Shown one piece after another: positions 8,844 through 15,603 of a DNA stretch of 64,000 nucleotides; the first letter of the stretch is position 1; each line of letters begins with the position of its first letter. The translations under genes and the position numbers were made by a program. Under the pieces are notes generated by a model. That model had not been told where the DNA came from, searched no databases, and saw only the letters and a program-made list of their open reading frames with translations. The stretch comes from Beijerinckiaceae bacterium (GTDB taxonomy: Bacteria > Pseudomonadota > Alphaproteobacteria > Rhizobiales > Beijerinckiaceae), in NCBI GenBank assembly GCA_947370975.1, contig CANBNG010000003.1:181931-245930 (forward strand). The letters run 5' to 3'.

Positions 8844-10937
8844 TCAAGCCTCCCGCTCGAGAACAAGATTGCGGAAGGAATCGACACGTGCGCTCCAGCC
8901 GGGATTGACCACTGTGGTGGCGTCGAATTGCTCGACGATGCAGGGGCCGTGGATGATGGCGCCAATATCGAGCCGTTCACGCTCGTAGAGCTTGGCGTCA
9001 AGCGGCGTCACGCCGTCGAAATAGACCTGCCGCGCGCCCTTTTGCGCCTCTGCCACAGCGCGCGGATGCAAGGGCGGGCCTTCTTCGACCGGCTGATATT
9101 TGGGAACGCTCACGCGCAGGCGCAGACGATAGCTCACGACCTCAACCGGACGGTCGCTCGCCGCATGGCCGTGGATCTGCGCATGGCGCTGATCGAACCG
9201 CGCGCGGGCGGCCTCCATGGCAGGCGCATCGAGCGCGCCCACAAACAGGCCATCGAGCGGCGTGCGCAATTCATAACCCTGTCCGGTGTAGCGCAGGTCG
9301 AGCTCGCGCGAGAATTGCGCATCCTCGATTTTCATTCCCTCCGCCAGAAGCTCCTGACGTGCACGCGTTTCCAGCAGTGCGAAAATCTCTTCCGCATGGT
9401 CGGGGCTGACATCGGCGAAGGGCCGCAATTCGGAGCGGATGTAATCATGCACGACATCGGTGCAAAGCAGACCGAGCGCCGAGAATGCGCCCGGCCGCAT
9501 CGGTACCAGAATGCGCTTCATGCCAAGCTCTTCGGCAACCGCGGCGGCATGAACCGCGCCCGCGCCACCAAAGGGCAGCAGCGTGAAGGTGGAAAGATCG
9601 ACGCCGCGCTTGGCGGCAAAGACGCGCACTTCATCGGCCATGCGCATATCGACGATGCGGCGGATGCCGGCGGCTGCCTGCAACGCGCTCATGCCGAGCG
9701 GCTTGGCGACCTCCGTGTCGAGCGCCGCACGCGCGGCCGCGACATCGAGTTTCTGTGCGCCACCGAGGAAATAATCGGGATTGAGATAGCCACAGGTAAT
9801 ATCGGCGTCGGTCACGGTCGGGCGCGTGCCGCCCCGTCCATAGCAGGCGGGGCCGGGATCAGCGCCCGCACTCTGCGGGCCGACGGTGAGAAAGCCGCCG
9901 CCATCGATGGAGGCAATCGACCCACCGCCCGCCGAAATCGTCGTCATGTCGAGCGCCGGCACGTCGATCTGGCGGCGCGCAATCACGCCCTCCGTCACTT
10001 CCAGCGGCACGCCACCCTCGATGAAGGCAATGTCGGCGCTGGTTCCACCCATGTCGAGCGTCACAAGGCCGCGCCCTGCATCGGCAGCGGCAAGATAGGC
10101 GCTGGCCTGCGCGCCTGCGGCTGGGCCGGAGAGCAAGGTATGCACCGTGCGCCCGCCCTCAATGGCGGCTGTAAAGGGCATCACGCCGCCGTTCGACTGC
10201 ATCAGAAAGCGCTGCTGCGTATGCACGCCTGCATCATCGAGCCCTTTCGAGAGATGGGCGATGTAACGCACCAGCACTGGCTCGAGATAGGCGTTGAGCA
10301 GCGTTGTCGAGAGGCGCGCCCATTCGCGGATGCGCGGCAGAACCTCGCTGGAAATAGACACCTGGAGGCCAGGCGCTTCTTCGCGAATGATTGCGCGCGT
10401 GTCTTCTTCATGCTGCGGATTCATGAAGGAGAAGAGATAGGACACCGCGATGGATTCAACGCCCGCATCGCGCAGCTTGCGGGCGGCTGCGCGCACGGCC
10501 TCGCGGTCGAGCGGCGCCAGCACATTGCCCTGATAATCCGCGCGCTCGGGGATTTCGCAGGTCAGGCTCTGGGGCGCGATGGGCGCGGGCTTTTCATAAA
10601 AATAATCGAAGAGATTGCCGTCACGCGCCTGCGCCTGCACTTCCTGCACGGCGCGGTAGCCCTTGGTGATGAGCAGGCCGACTTTCGCCCCGCGCATTTC
10701 CAGCAGCGCATTGGTCGTAATGGTCGTGCCATGGGCGAAAAACTCGATGTCGCCGGGCGCAATGCCCTTCTCGATGAATTTCGCAACACCGTTGAGCACG
10801 CCCAACGCCGGATTTTTTGGCGTGGAGGATACTTTTTCGACGGCGAATGTGCCGGTGCGCGTGTCGAGCAGAACGAGATCGGTATGCGTTCCGCCAACGT
10901 CGACACCGAGGCGATAACGCGGATTTTTGGCCTGCAT
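8844..10937 (-). CDS. N-methylhydantoinase A / acetone carboxylase-type alpha subunit (HyuA family)
   Basis: 697 residues from the ATG at 10937, which has GGGAGGAAGACA upstream; a longer frame to 11012 lacks such a site. An actin-like ATPase fold is shown by GVDVGGTHTD near the N-terminus, the second phosphate motif LDMGGTSADIA, and the family signature SAGADPGPACYGRGG. HyuA supplies ATP-dependent substrate activation in complexes with HyuB. It is the first gene of the operon hyuA-hyuB-dehydrogenase. The nearby racemase-fold gene belongs to a superfamily that includes hydantoin racemases, which hints at cyclic-amide or amino-acid catabolism, but that link is inference. Confidence 0.87.
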   Translation of the reverse strand: MQAKNPRYRLGVDVGGTHTDLVLLDTRTGTFAVEKVSSTPKNPALGVLNGVAKFIEKGIAPGDIEFFAHGTTITTNALLEMRGAKVGLLITKGYRAVQEVQAQARDGNLFDYFYEKPAPIAPQSLTCEIPERADYQGNVLAPLDREAVRAAARKLRDAGVESIAVSYLFSFMNPQHEEDTRAIIREEAPGLQVSISSEVLPRIREWARLSTTLLNAYLEPVLVRYIAHLSKGLDDAGVHTQQRFLMQSNGGVMPFTAAIEGGRTVHTLLSGPAAGAQASAYLAAADAGRGLVTLDMGGTSADIAFIEGGVPLEVTEGVIARRQIDVPALDMTTISAGGGSIASIDGGGFLTVGPQSAGADPGPACYGRGGTRPTVTDADITCGYLNPDYFLGGAQKLDVAAARAALDTEVAKPLGMSALQAAAGIRRIVDMRMADEVRVFAAKRGVDLSTFTLLPFGGAGAVHAAAVAEELGMKRILVPMRPGAFSALGLLCTDVVHDYIRSELRPFADVSPDHAEEIFALLETRARQELLAEGMKIEDAQFSRELDLRYTGQGYELRTPLDGLFVGALDAPAMEAARARFDQRHAQIHGHAASDRPVEVVSYRLRLRVSVPKYQPVEEGPPLHPRAVAEAQKGARQVYFDGVTPLDAKLYERERLDIGAIIHGPCIVEQFDATTVVNPGWSARVDSFRNLVLEREA

Positions 10938-11058
10938 GGCGCTGTCTTCCTCCCCATGGCCGCGCCTCTTCGGGCTGCGTGCCGACGCGTGATCCGCGCC
11001 TTTTTCATTCACGGGAGATAGGCTAGCCGCTCAAACGCGGAAGGTAAACCTCAAGCCG

Positions 11059-11430
11059 CTAGCGCACGCCCGCGCGGTCGCGGTCGAGCCCCTTGGCGGC
11101 GAGATCGTCGCAATAGTCCTGAAAGCGCTTGTGCGCATTCACGCCAAGATCGTGCAGGAAGGTCCAAGAATAAATGCCGGTCGAATGCATGTCGTCAAAG
11201 GCAAGCCGCACGGCGTAATTGCCCACCGCATCGACCGAGAGAATCGTCACATTGCGCTTGCCGCCAACCGTCTTGCGCTCGGCTGCCGAATGGCCCTGCA
11301 CTTCGGCAGACGGGCTCGTGACGCGCAGCAGCTCGGCAGACAGATCGAAATGCGCCCCGTCGTCAAAGGCAATGGTGAGGGTGCGGCGATCCTTGGACAG
11401 GCGCAACTCGGTCGGCCAGCGCGTGGTCAT
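11059..11430 (-). CDS. DUF971 protein (gamma-butyrobetaine hydroxylase-like N-terminal domain)
   Basis: 123 residues starting at ATG 11430, preceded by GGAGAGG. The WPTELRLSKDRRTLTIAFDDG opening, the LRVTSPSAEVQGH segment and the YSWTFLHDLG motif are typical of the small DUF971 domain, which also occurs fused to gamma-butyrobetaine dioxygenases and in some Fe-S related proteins. The function of the stand-alone form is not established. The start overlaps the stop of the upstream TusA-like gene by 4 bases, so the two are translationally coupled. Such pairings fit a role in sulfur or Fe-S chemistry, as inference. Confidence 0.75.
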   Translation of the reverse strand: MTTRWPTELRLSKDRRTLTIAFDDGAHFDLSAELLRVTSPSAEVQGHSAAERKTVGGKRNVTILSVDAVGNYAVRLAFDDMHSTGIYSWTFLHDLGVNAHKRFQDYCDDLAAKGLDRDRAGVR

Positions 11431-11657
11431 CGTGCCTCTCCAAGCTTTTCGATGAGAAAAACGATGCGGGTTTCGGCGCGCTCGCGGATTTCGATCCGGT
11501 CGCCGGTCTCGCGAATGAGGTTGGGAATGTCGATCACCGCCATCGGGTCGGTGCAATGGACTTCCAATTGGTCGCCCGCAACAAGGCTCTTGAGCGCCTT
11601 GCGCGTTTTCAGCGCGGGCAGCGGGCATTTCAATCCGGTGAGGTCGAGCGTCGTCAT
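11427..11657 (-). CDS. TusA/SirA-family sulfur carrier protein
   Basis: 76 residues. The N-terminal TTLDLTGLKCPLPALKTRKAL contains the CPxP motif whose cysteine carries persulfide in TusA-type proteins. The rest fits the two-layer alpha/beta fold, with LEVHCTDPMAVIDIPNL as the second conserved block. TusA passes sulfur to tRNA thiolation and, in some bacteria, to FdhD and molybdenum-cofactor maturation. The formate dehydrogenase cluster a few kilobases away makes that role attractive but unproven. The upstream in-frame ATG at 11663 is equally possible; neither has a clear ribosome site. Confidence 0.75.
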   Translation of the reverse strand: MTTLDLTGLKCPLPALKTRKALKSLVAGDQLEVHCTDPMAVIDIPNLIRETGDRIEIRERAETRIVFLIEKLGEAR

Positions 11658-11844
11658 GGCCATGAGGGAGAGATGGCGAAGGCGGACTGCCGCGTCAACC
11701 GCGATGGGGGCGCACACGCCGATTTCATCGCGAAAGTGACGAGATCGCTTGATTTGAGCGCAGCACCTCGCCATAGAATTGAAGCTTCGCAGCGGCAAAG
11801 CCAAAGGGCCTGCCCGGTTTGACGCGTTACAGGAGAGCGCTCAC

Positions 11845-12000
11845 ATGAAGGCATTCATTTCAGCCGTGATCGTGGCCGTCGTTCTCGCAGTCGGCGCGTC
11901 CTATCTGCTCAACACGCAGCAGAAAACAGCCGCTCAAGCCTTTGCCACCAGCGGCGCGCGCGTCGGCGACCCCGGCACCAATCTCGTTGGCGTCAACTAA
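11845..12000 (+). CDS. Small single-span membrane peptide, unknown
   Basis: 51 residues with a strong ribosome site (CAGGAGAGC, 8 bases before ATG). Residues 3-22 form one hydrophobic helix that could be a signal peptide or membrane anchor. The remaining 29 residues are polar, with the end GDPGTNLVGVN. I do not recognise a family. It is convergent with moeA; only 3 bases separate the two stops, so there is no room for a terminator between them. The clear start site and intact frame are the main reasons to call it a gene. Confidence 0.55.
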   Translation: MKAFISAVIVAVVLAVGASYLLNTQQKTAAQAFATSGARVGDPGTNLVGVN

Positions 12001-12003
12001 ACA

Positions 12004-13257
12004 TCAAATCAGGCTGGCGTAGGCGAGAAAGCCCACGCTGTCGCCCGGCGCCACGCGCTCGACATCCTCGCCAAGCTCGATGAGCCCGTCGGTGTCGGCC
12101 AAGGATGACAGAAGCCCCGCGCCCTCACGCGGGAATTTGTCGGCCATGTGCAGGCCTTCGGGCGAGATTTTCAGGCTGGCGCGGACATATTCGCGCCGGC
12201 CTTTCTTTTTCTTGTAGGCAAAATCGGCGCGCACCGGCAGCGCCACCAGCGGCTCGGGCCGGGCGCCCGCCAGAGCCAGCACCACCGGGCGCACGACATA
12301 GGCAAAGGTCACGAAACTCGCCACCGGGTTACCGGGCAGGCCAATGAAAGGCGTGCCGGCGATGACACCCATGGCGACGGGCCGTCCGGGCTTGATCGCC
12401 ATGCGCCAGAGCACGAGCGAGCCCGCGGCCTCGACGCTGGCGCGCACGTGATCTTCCTCACCCGTCGAGACCCCGCCCGACGTCAGCACGAGATCATGGG
12501 TGGCGGCCGCCTGTTGCAGGCCCTGCGCCAGCGCCGCGCGATCATCGCGCAAAATGCCGAGATCGGAGACCTCGCAGCCGAGGCGGCGCAGCAGGGCTGC
12601 CAGCATGTAGCGATTGGAATCAAACAGCTGCGCGGGCGCGCGCGCACTGCCGGGGCCGACCAGTTCATTGCCGGTCGAAAACAAGGCCACGCGAATGCGC
12701 CGCGTCACGCAAAGCTCGGTCAGGCCGAGCGCCGCCGCAAGGCCGACATGCTGGGGACGCAGGCGCACGCCTGCGGGAATGGCCAGCGCACCTTGCGCAA
12801 TATCCTCGCCTGCCGGGCGCATGTTTGCGCCAGGCCGCAGTCCGATGGGCAGGAGCACGCGGCCGGCTTCATCGAGCTCCGCATCTTCCTGCATGAAGAC
12901 AGTATCTGCGCCCTCGGGCATGGGCGCGCCGGTGAAGATACGCACGCTTGTGCCAGCCGCAATCGGGGCTGCGGGCGAGCCTGCCTGCACGCGCGCCGAC
13001 ACGGGGAAGGCACGCGGGGCATCATGGGGCAGATCGGCGCTGCGCATGGCATAGCCATCGACGGCGGAATTGGCGAAAAGCGGCAGCGGCACAGGCGCAA
13101 ACAGCGGCTGGGCAAGCACGCGGTGATCGGCCTCCTCGAGGCGCACAGTCTGCGTGCCCTGCACGGGGCTCACGCGCGCACCGATGAGCGCAACCGCCTC
13201 GTCTACCGGCATCAGCGCGCCGCCAAAGGCAAAGCAATCGTCGGACAATTGCGCCAT
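12004..13257 (-). CDS. moeA: Molybdopterin molybdenumtransferase MoeA
   Basis: 417 residues, the normal MoeA length. The opening LMPVDEAVALI leads to the NSAVDGYAMRS segment, then STGNELVGPG, then GGVSTGEEDHVR and GLPGNPVASFVTF, all conserved catalytic-domain landmarks. MoeA hydrolyses adenylylated molybdopterin and inserts molybdate. It lies downstream of mobB on the - strand with a 3-base gap. It is one of three MoeA-like genes in the window and the most canonical one, so it is the best candidate for the housekeeping enzyme. Confidence 0.9.
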   Translation of the reverse strand: MAQLSDDCFAFGGALMPVDEAVALIGARVSPVQGTQTVRLEEADHRVLAQPLFAPVPLPLFANSAVDGYAMRSADLPHDAPRAFPVSARVQAGSPAAPIAAGTSVRIFTGAPMPEGADTVFMQEDAELDEAGRVLLPIGLRPGANMRPAGEDIAQGALAIPAGVRLRPQHVGLAAALGLTELCVTRRIRVALFSTGNELVGPGSARAPAQLFDSNRYMLAALLRRLGCEVSDLGILRDDRAALAQGLQQAAATHDLVLTSGGVSTGEEDHVRASVEAAGSLVLWRMAIKPGRPVAMGVIAGTPFIGLPGNPVASFVTFAYVVRPVVLALAGARPEPLVALPVRADFAYKKKKGRREYVRASLKISPEGLHMADKFPREGAGLLSSLADTDGLIELGEDVERVAPGDSVGFLAYASLI

Positions 13258-13260
13258 GTG

Positions 13261-13788
13261 TCAGGCTCCCGCGCCATCCCGCGCGCCTATTTCGGCAAGC
13301 GGTACGGCCATGGCCTCCATCATAGCGGCGATGGCGGGAATGTCATCGATATGGGCGTGCGGCAAAGCCGTCTCGACCGTCGCGTCGGTGACGAGGCCGC
13401 AGATGGCGCTGTCGTCGGGATGCAGGAATGGCTTGCCATTGGCCTGCCGGTGCACCTCGATCTTGGGGTGCAGGTCTTTCTTGAAACCCTCGATGATCAG
13501 CAGATCGACCGGCGTGATCTTGGTCAGCAGCTCGCGCAACGGCCATTCCGGCTCCTCGCGCAATTCATGCATCAGCGCGAAGCGGCGGCCCGACGATACC
13601 AGCACCTCTGTCGCGCCCGCCTCGCGATGGGCGAAGGAATCCTTGCCGGGCGTGTCGACATCGAATTTGTGATGCGCATGTTTGATGGTCGAGACCCTCA
13701 TGCCGCGCGCGATGAGCAGCGGAATGACGCGCGTCAGCAGCGTTGTCTTGCCTGCACCGCTCCAGCCTGCGAGCCCAATGAGTTTCAT
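13261..13788 (-). CDS. mobB: Molybdopterin-guanine dinucleotide biosynthesis adaptor MobB
   Basis: 175 residues with an N-terminal P-loop GWSGAGKTT (8-16), followed by the TIKHAHHKFDVDTPGKDS segment typical of MobB and the LIIEGFKKDLHPKIEVHR block. MobB is a GTP-binding protein that assists MobA in attaching GMP to molybdopterin. The gene sits upstream of moeA and downstream of the formate dehydrogenase operon terminator. The partner mobA is about 16 kb away, in the other half of the same supercluster. Confidence 0.9.
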   Translation of the reverse strand: MKLIGLAGWSGAGKTTLLTRVIPLLIARGMRVSTIKHAHHKFDVDTPGKDSFAHREAGATEVLVSSGRRFALMHELREEPEWPLRELLTKITPVDLLIIEGFKKDLHPKIEVHRQANGKPFLHPDDSAICGLVTDATVETALPHAHIDDIPAIAAMMEAMAVPLAEIGARDGAGA

Positions 13789-13818
13789 GGCGATGCTTGC
13801 TCTCCGGTTCGCGCAAAT

Positions 13819-13900
13819 CCCTCTCCCTTTGGGAGAGGGTTGGAAGGCCCCTCATCAGTCACGCTCCGCGTGACAGCTTCCCCCATGGGAGAAGCGGGGG
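13819..13900. repeat. Intergenic palindromic repeat, copy 2
   Basis: It contains CCCTCTCCC/GGGAGAGGG (13819-13839), then CCCCTCATCAGTCACGCTCC with the stem GTCACGC/GCGTGAC (13858-13874), then CTTCCCCCATGGGAGAAG. This is the same order of elements as in the copies near 3270 and 29880. It lies between mobB and the FDH terminator. Confidence 0.7.
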
Positions 13901-13910
13901 TGCTGCCCTG

Positions 13911-13945
13911 AAAACGAAACTGCCCGGCACGACGGGCCGGGCAGT
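13911..13945 (-). terminator. Intrinsic terminator of the formate dehydrogenase operon
   Basis: The stem ACTGCCCGGC/GCCGGGCAGT surrounds a short loop, and on the - strand it is followed by TTCGTTTT. It lies about 27 bases past the stop of the cytochrome b subunit gene and would separate that operon from mobB-moeA. Confidence 0.8.
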
Positions 13946-13971
13946 CGAATTTTATACCCTAATCGCGCGGC

Positions 13972-14961
13972 TTATTCAGCCGGAGCAACCTTGGGGGCCT
14001 TGGCCTGCTCTTCTGCGACCCAGAGCGAATGATGCTCCTTTGCCCAGTTGAGATCGACCTCGCCCGTGCCCATGGCATCGAACGCGCCTTCCATGCCGAC
14101 CGAACCGATATAGGCATGGGCCAGCATGGCCGCGATGAAGATCACCGCCAGCACGGCGTGGATCGTTGTCCAGAACTGCATCGAGGTGACGCCATTCTCC
14201 GCCATATAGGGGAAGAGCAGAAACCAGCCCGAAGCCGACATCACCACGCCGCCGCCCATGACCAGCCAGAACACAACCTTCTGGCCCGCGTTGAAACGCT
14301 TGGCCGGAGGATGCTTGCCCTTCGAGAACAAGCCGCCGCCCTGCTTGATCCATTCGAGATCGAGCGCATTGGGGATGTTGTCGCGGATCCAGAGCACGAA
14401 CATCAGAACCACACCGACCATGAAGGGGAAGGCGAGATAATTATGCGCCAACTTGCCGTAGCCGGTGAGCATGGCGAACGTTTCCGGCCCGAAGAGGGGC
14501 AGGATCACCATGCGTCCGATCGAGACATTGAGCCCCGACAAGGCCAGCACCATGAAACAGCCGGCCGTCAGCCAATGGGTGAAACGATCGAGGCTCGCAA
14601 AGCGCGTGATCGTCTTGCCCGAAAAGCCGTGATCGATGCGGATGCGCCCGCGCACCAGATAGAAGATTGTCAGCGCGAGCAACATGCCAAGCAGTGCAAC
14701 GCCGGCAATCACGGGCAGCTTTTCCTGATGGAACAGACGCCACTCACGGCCTTCCGGCTGGATGAGATTGGCGGCCTTTTCATCGGGAATGGAGATGCGA
14801 CCCGAAATCCGTTCGCCGGGCTTCAGTGCATTGAGGAGTTTTTCCTCCTGCACTGCTTCCTTGGTCGGAAAGAAATTATTGTTCTGCGCAACCGCAGGCA
14901 GGAGCGCGCTGGCGACAGTGATCGCGAGCGCTGCCAGGAGAGATTTGACCCATGCGTTCAT
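13972..14961 (-). CDS. Formate dehydrogenase gamma subunit, membrane cytochrome b
   Basis: 329 residues. An N-terminal signal-like helix is followed by a soluble segment of roughly 70 residues and then four to five membrane spans of the FdnI/FdoI cytochrome b type. RFASLDRFTHWLTAGCF and YGKLAHNYLAF carry candidate haem histidines, and TTIHAVLAVIFIAAMLAHAYIG gives two more. The subunit anchors the enzyme and passes formate electrons to quinone. Start at ATG 14961 with GAAAGG upstream. It is the last gene of the operon, directly before the terminator. E. coli FdnI is shorter because it lacks the N-terminal extension seen here, which is usual in alphaproteobacteria. Confidence 0.88.
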   Translation of the reverse strand: MNAWVKSLLAALAITVASALLPAVAQNNNFFPTKEAVQEEKLLNALKPGERISGRISIPDEKAANLIQPEGREWRLFHQEKLPVIAGVALLGMLLALTIFYLVRGRIRIDHGFSGKTITRFASLDRFTHWLTAGCFMVLALSGLNVSIGRMVILPLFGPETFAMLTGYGKLAHNYLAFPFMVGVVLMFVLWIRDNIPNALDLEWIKQGGGLFSKGKHPPAKRFNAGQKVVFWLVMGGGVVMSASGWFLLFPYMAENGVTSMQFWTTIHAVLAVIFIAAMLAHAYIGSVGMEGAFDAMGTGEVDLNWAKEHHSLWVAEEQAKAPKVAPAE

Positions 14962-14993
14962 CGCACGACCTTTCGAATGTGTGAGGACGACGC

Positions 14994-15590
14994 TCAAACC
15001 GCGACCGTTTCGCGATAGGCAGTCTTCCAACCCCAGGCGCCAGAGCCATAACCGCGCTTCATCACGCGCTCCTTGTAGATCGAGGCGATGATGTCGCCAT
15101 CGCCTGCAAGCAGCGATTTGGTGGAGCACATTTCCGCGCAGAGCGGCAGCTTGCCCTCGGCGAGGCGGTTGCGGCCGTATTTTTCGAATTCGGCGGTCGA
15201 GAAATCGTCTTCCGGGCCGCCGGCGCAATAGGTGCATTTGTCCATCTTGCCGCGCGAACCGAAGTTCCCGACCTTCGGATATTGCGGCGCGCCGAACGGA
15301 CAGGCGTAGAAGCAATAGCCGCAGCCGATGCACAGATCCTTGGAATGAAGCACGACGGCATCGGCTGTCGTGTAGAAGCACGACACCGGGCAGACGGCGG
15401 CGCAGGGCGCATCCGTGCAATGCATGCAGGCCATCGAGACGGAACGCTCTCCCGGCTTGCCGTCATTGATCGTCACGACGCGGCGGCGGTTGATGCCCCA
15501 CGGCACTTCATGTTCGTTCTTGCACGCCGTAACGCAGGCATTGCATTCGATGCAGCGATCCGCATCGCAGAGAAATTTCACGCGAGCCAT
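14994..15590 (-). CDS. Formate dehydrogenase beta subunit, four-cluster Fe-S protein
   Basis: 198 residues with four ferredoxin-like cysteine groups: CIECNACVTAC, CMHCTDAPCAAVCP, CIGCGYCFYACP, and the pair CTYC ... CAEMC. This arrangement matches the electron-transfer subunits of the FdnH/FdoH/DmsB group, which wire the catalytic subunit to the membrane cytochrome b. It lacks the C-terminal membrane helix of E. coli FdnH, so it should be a peripheral periplasmic subunit carried across with its partner. It follows the catalytic subunit gene with a 13-base gap. Confidence 0.9.
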   Translation of the reverse strand: MARVKFLCDADRCIECNACVTACKNEHEVPWGINRRRVVTINDGKPGERSVSMACMHCTDAPCAAVCPVSCFYTTADAVVLHSKDLCIGCGYCFYACPFGAPQYPKVGNFGSRGKMDKCTYCAGGPEDDFSTAEFEKYGRNRLAEGKLPLCAEMCSTKSLLAGDGDIIASIYKERVMKRGYGSGAWGWKTAYRETVAV

Positions 15591-15603
15591 TTCTCTTCTC
15601 CCC

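Noticed and set aside
8475..11021. An open frame of more than 800 codons on + opposite hyuA and hyuB
   Set aside because: It runs antisense to two clear family members and its translation is rich in Arg, His and Ala without any domain pattern, as expected for a GC-rich shadow frame.
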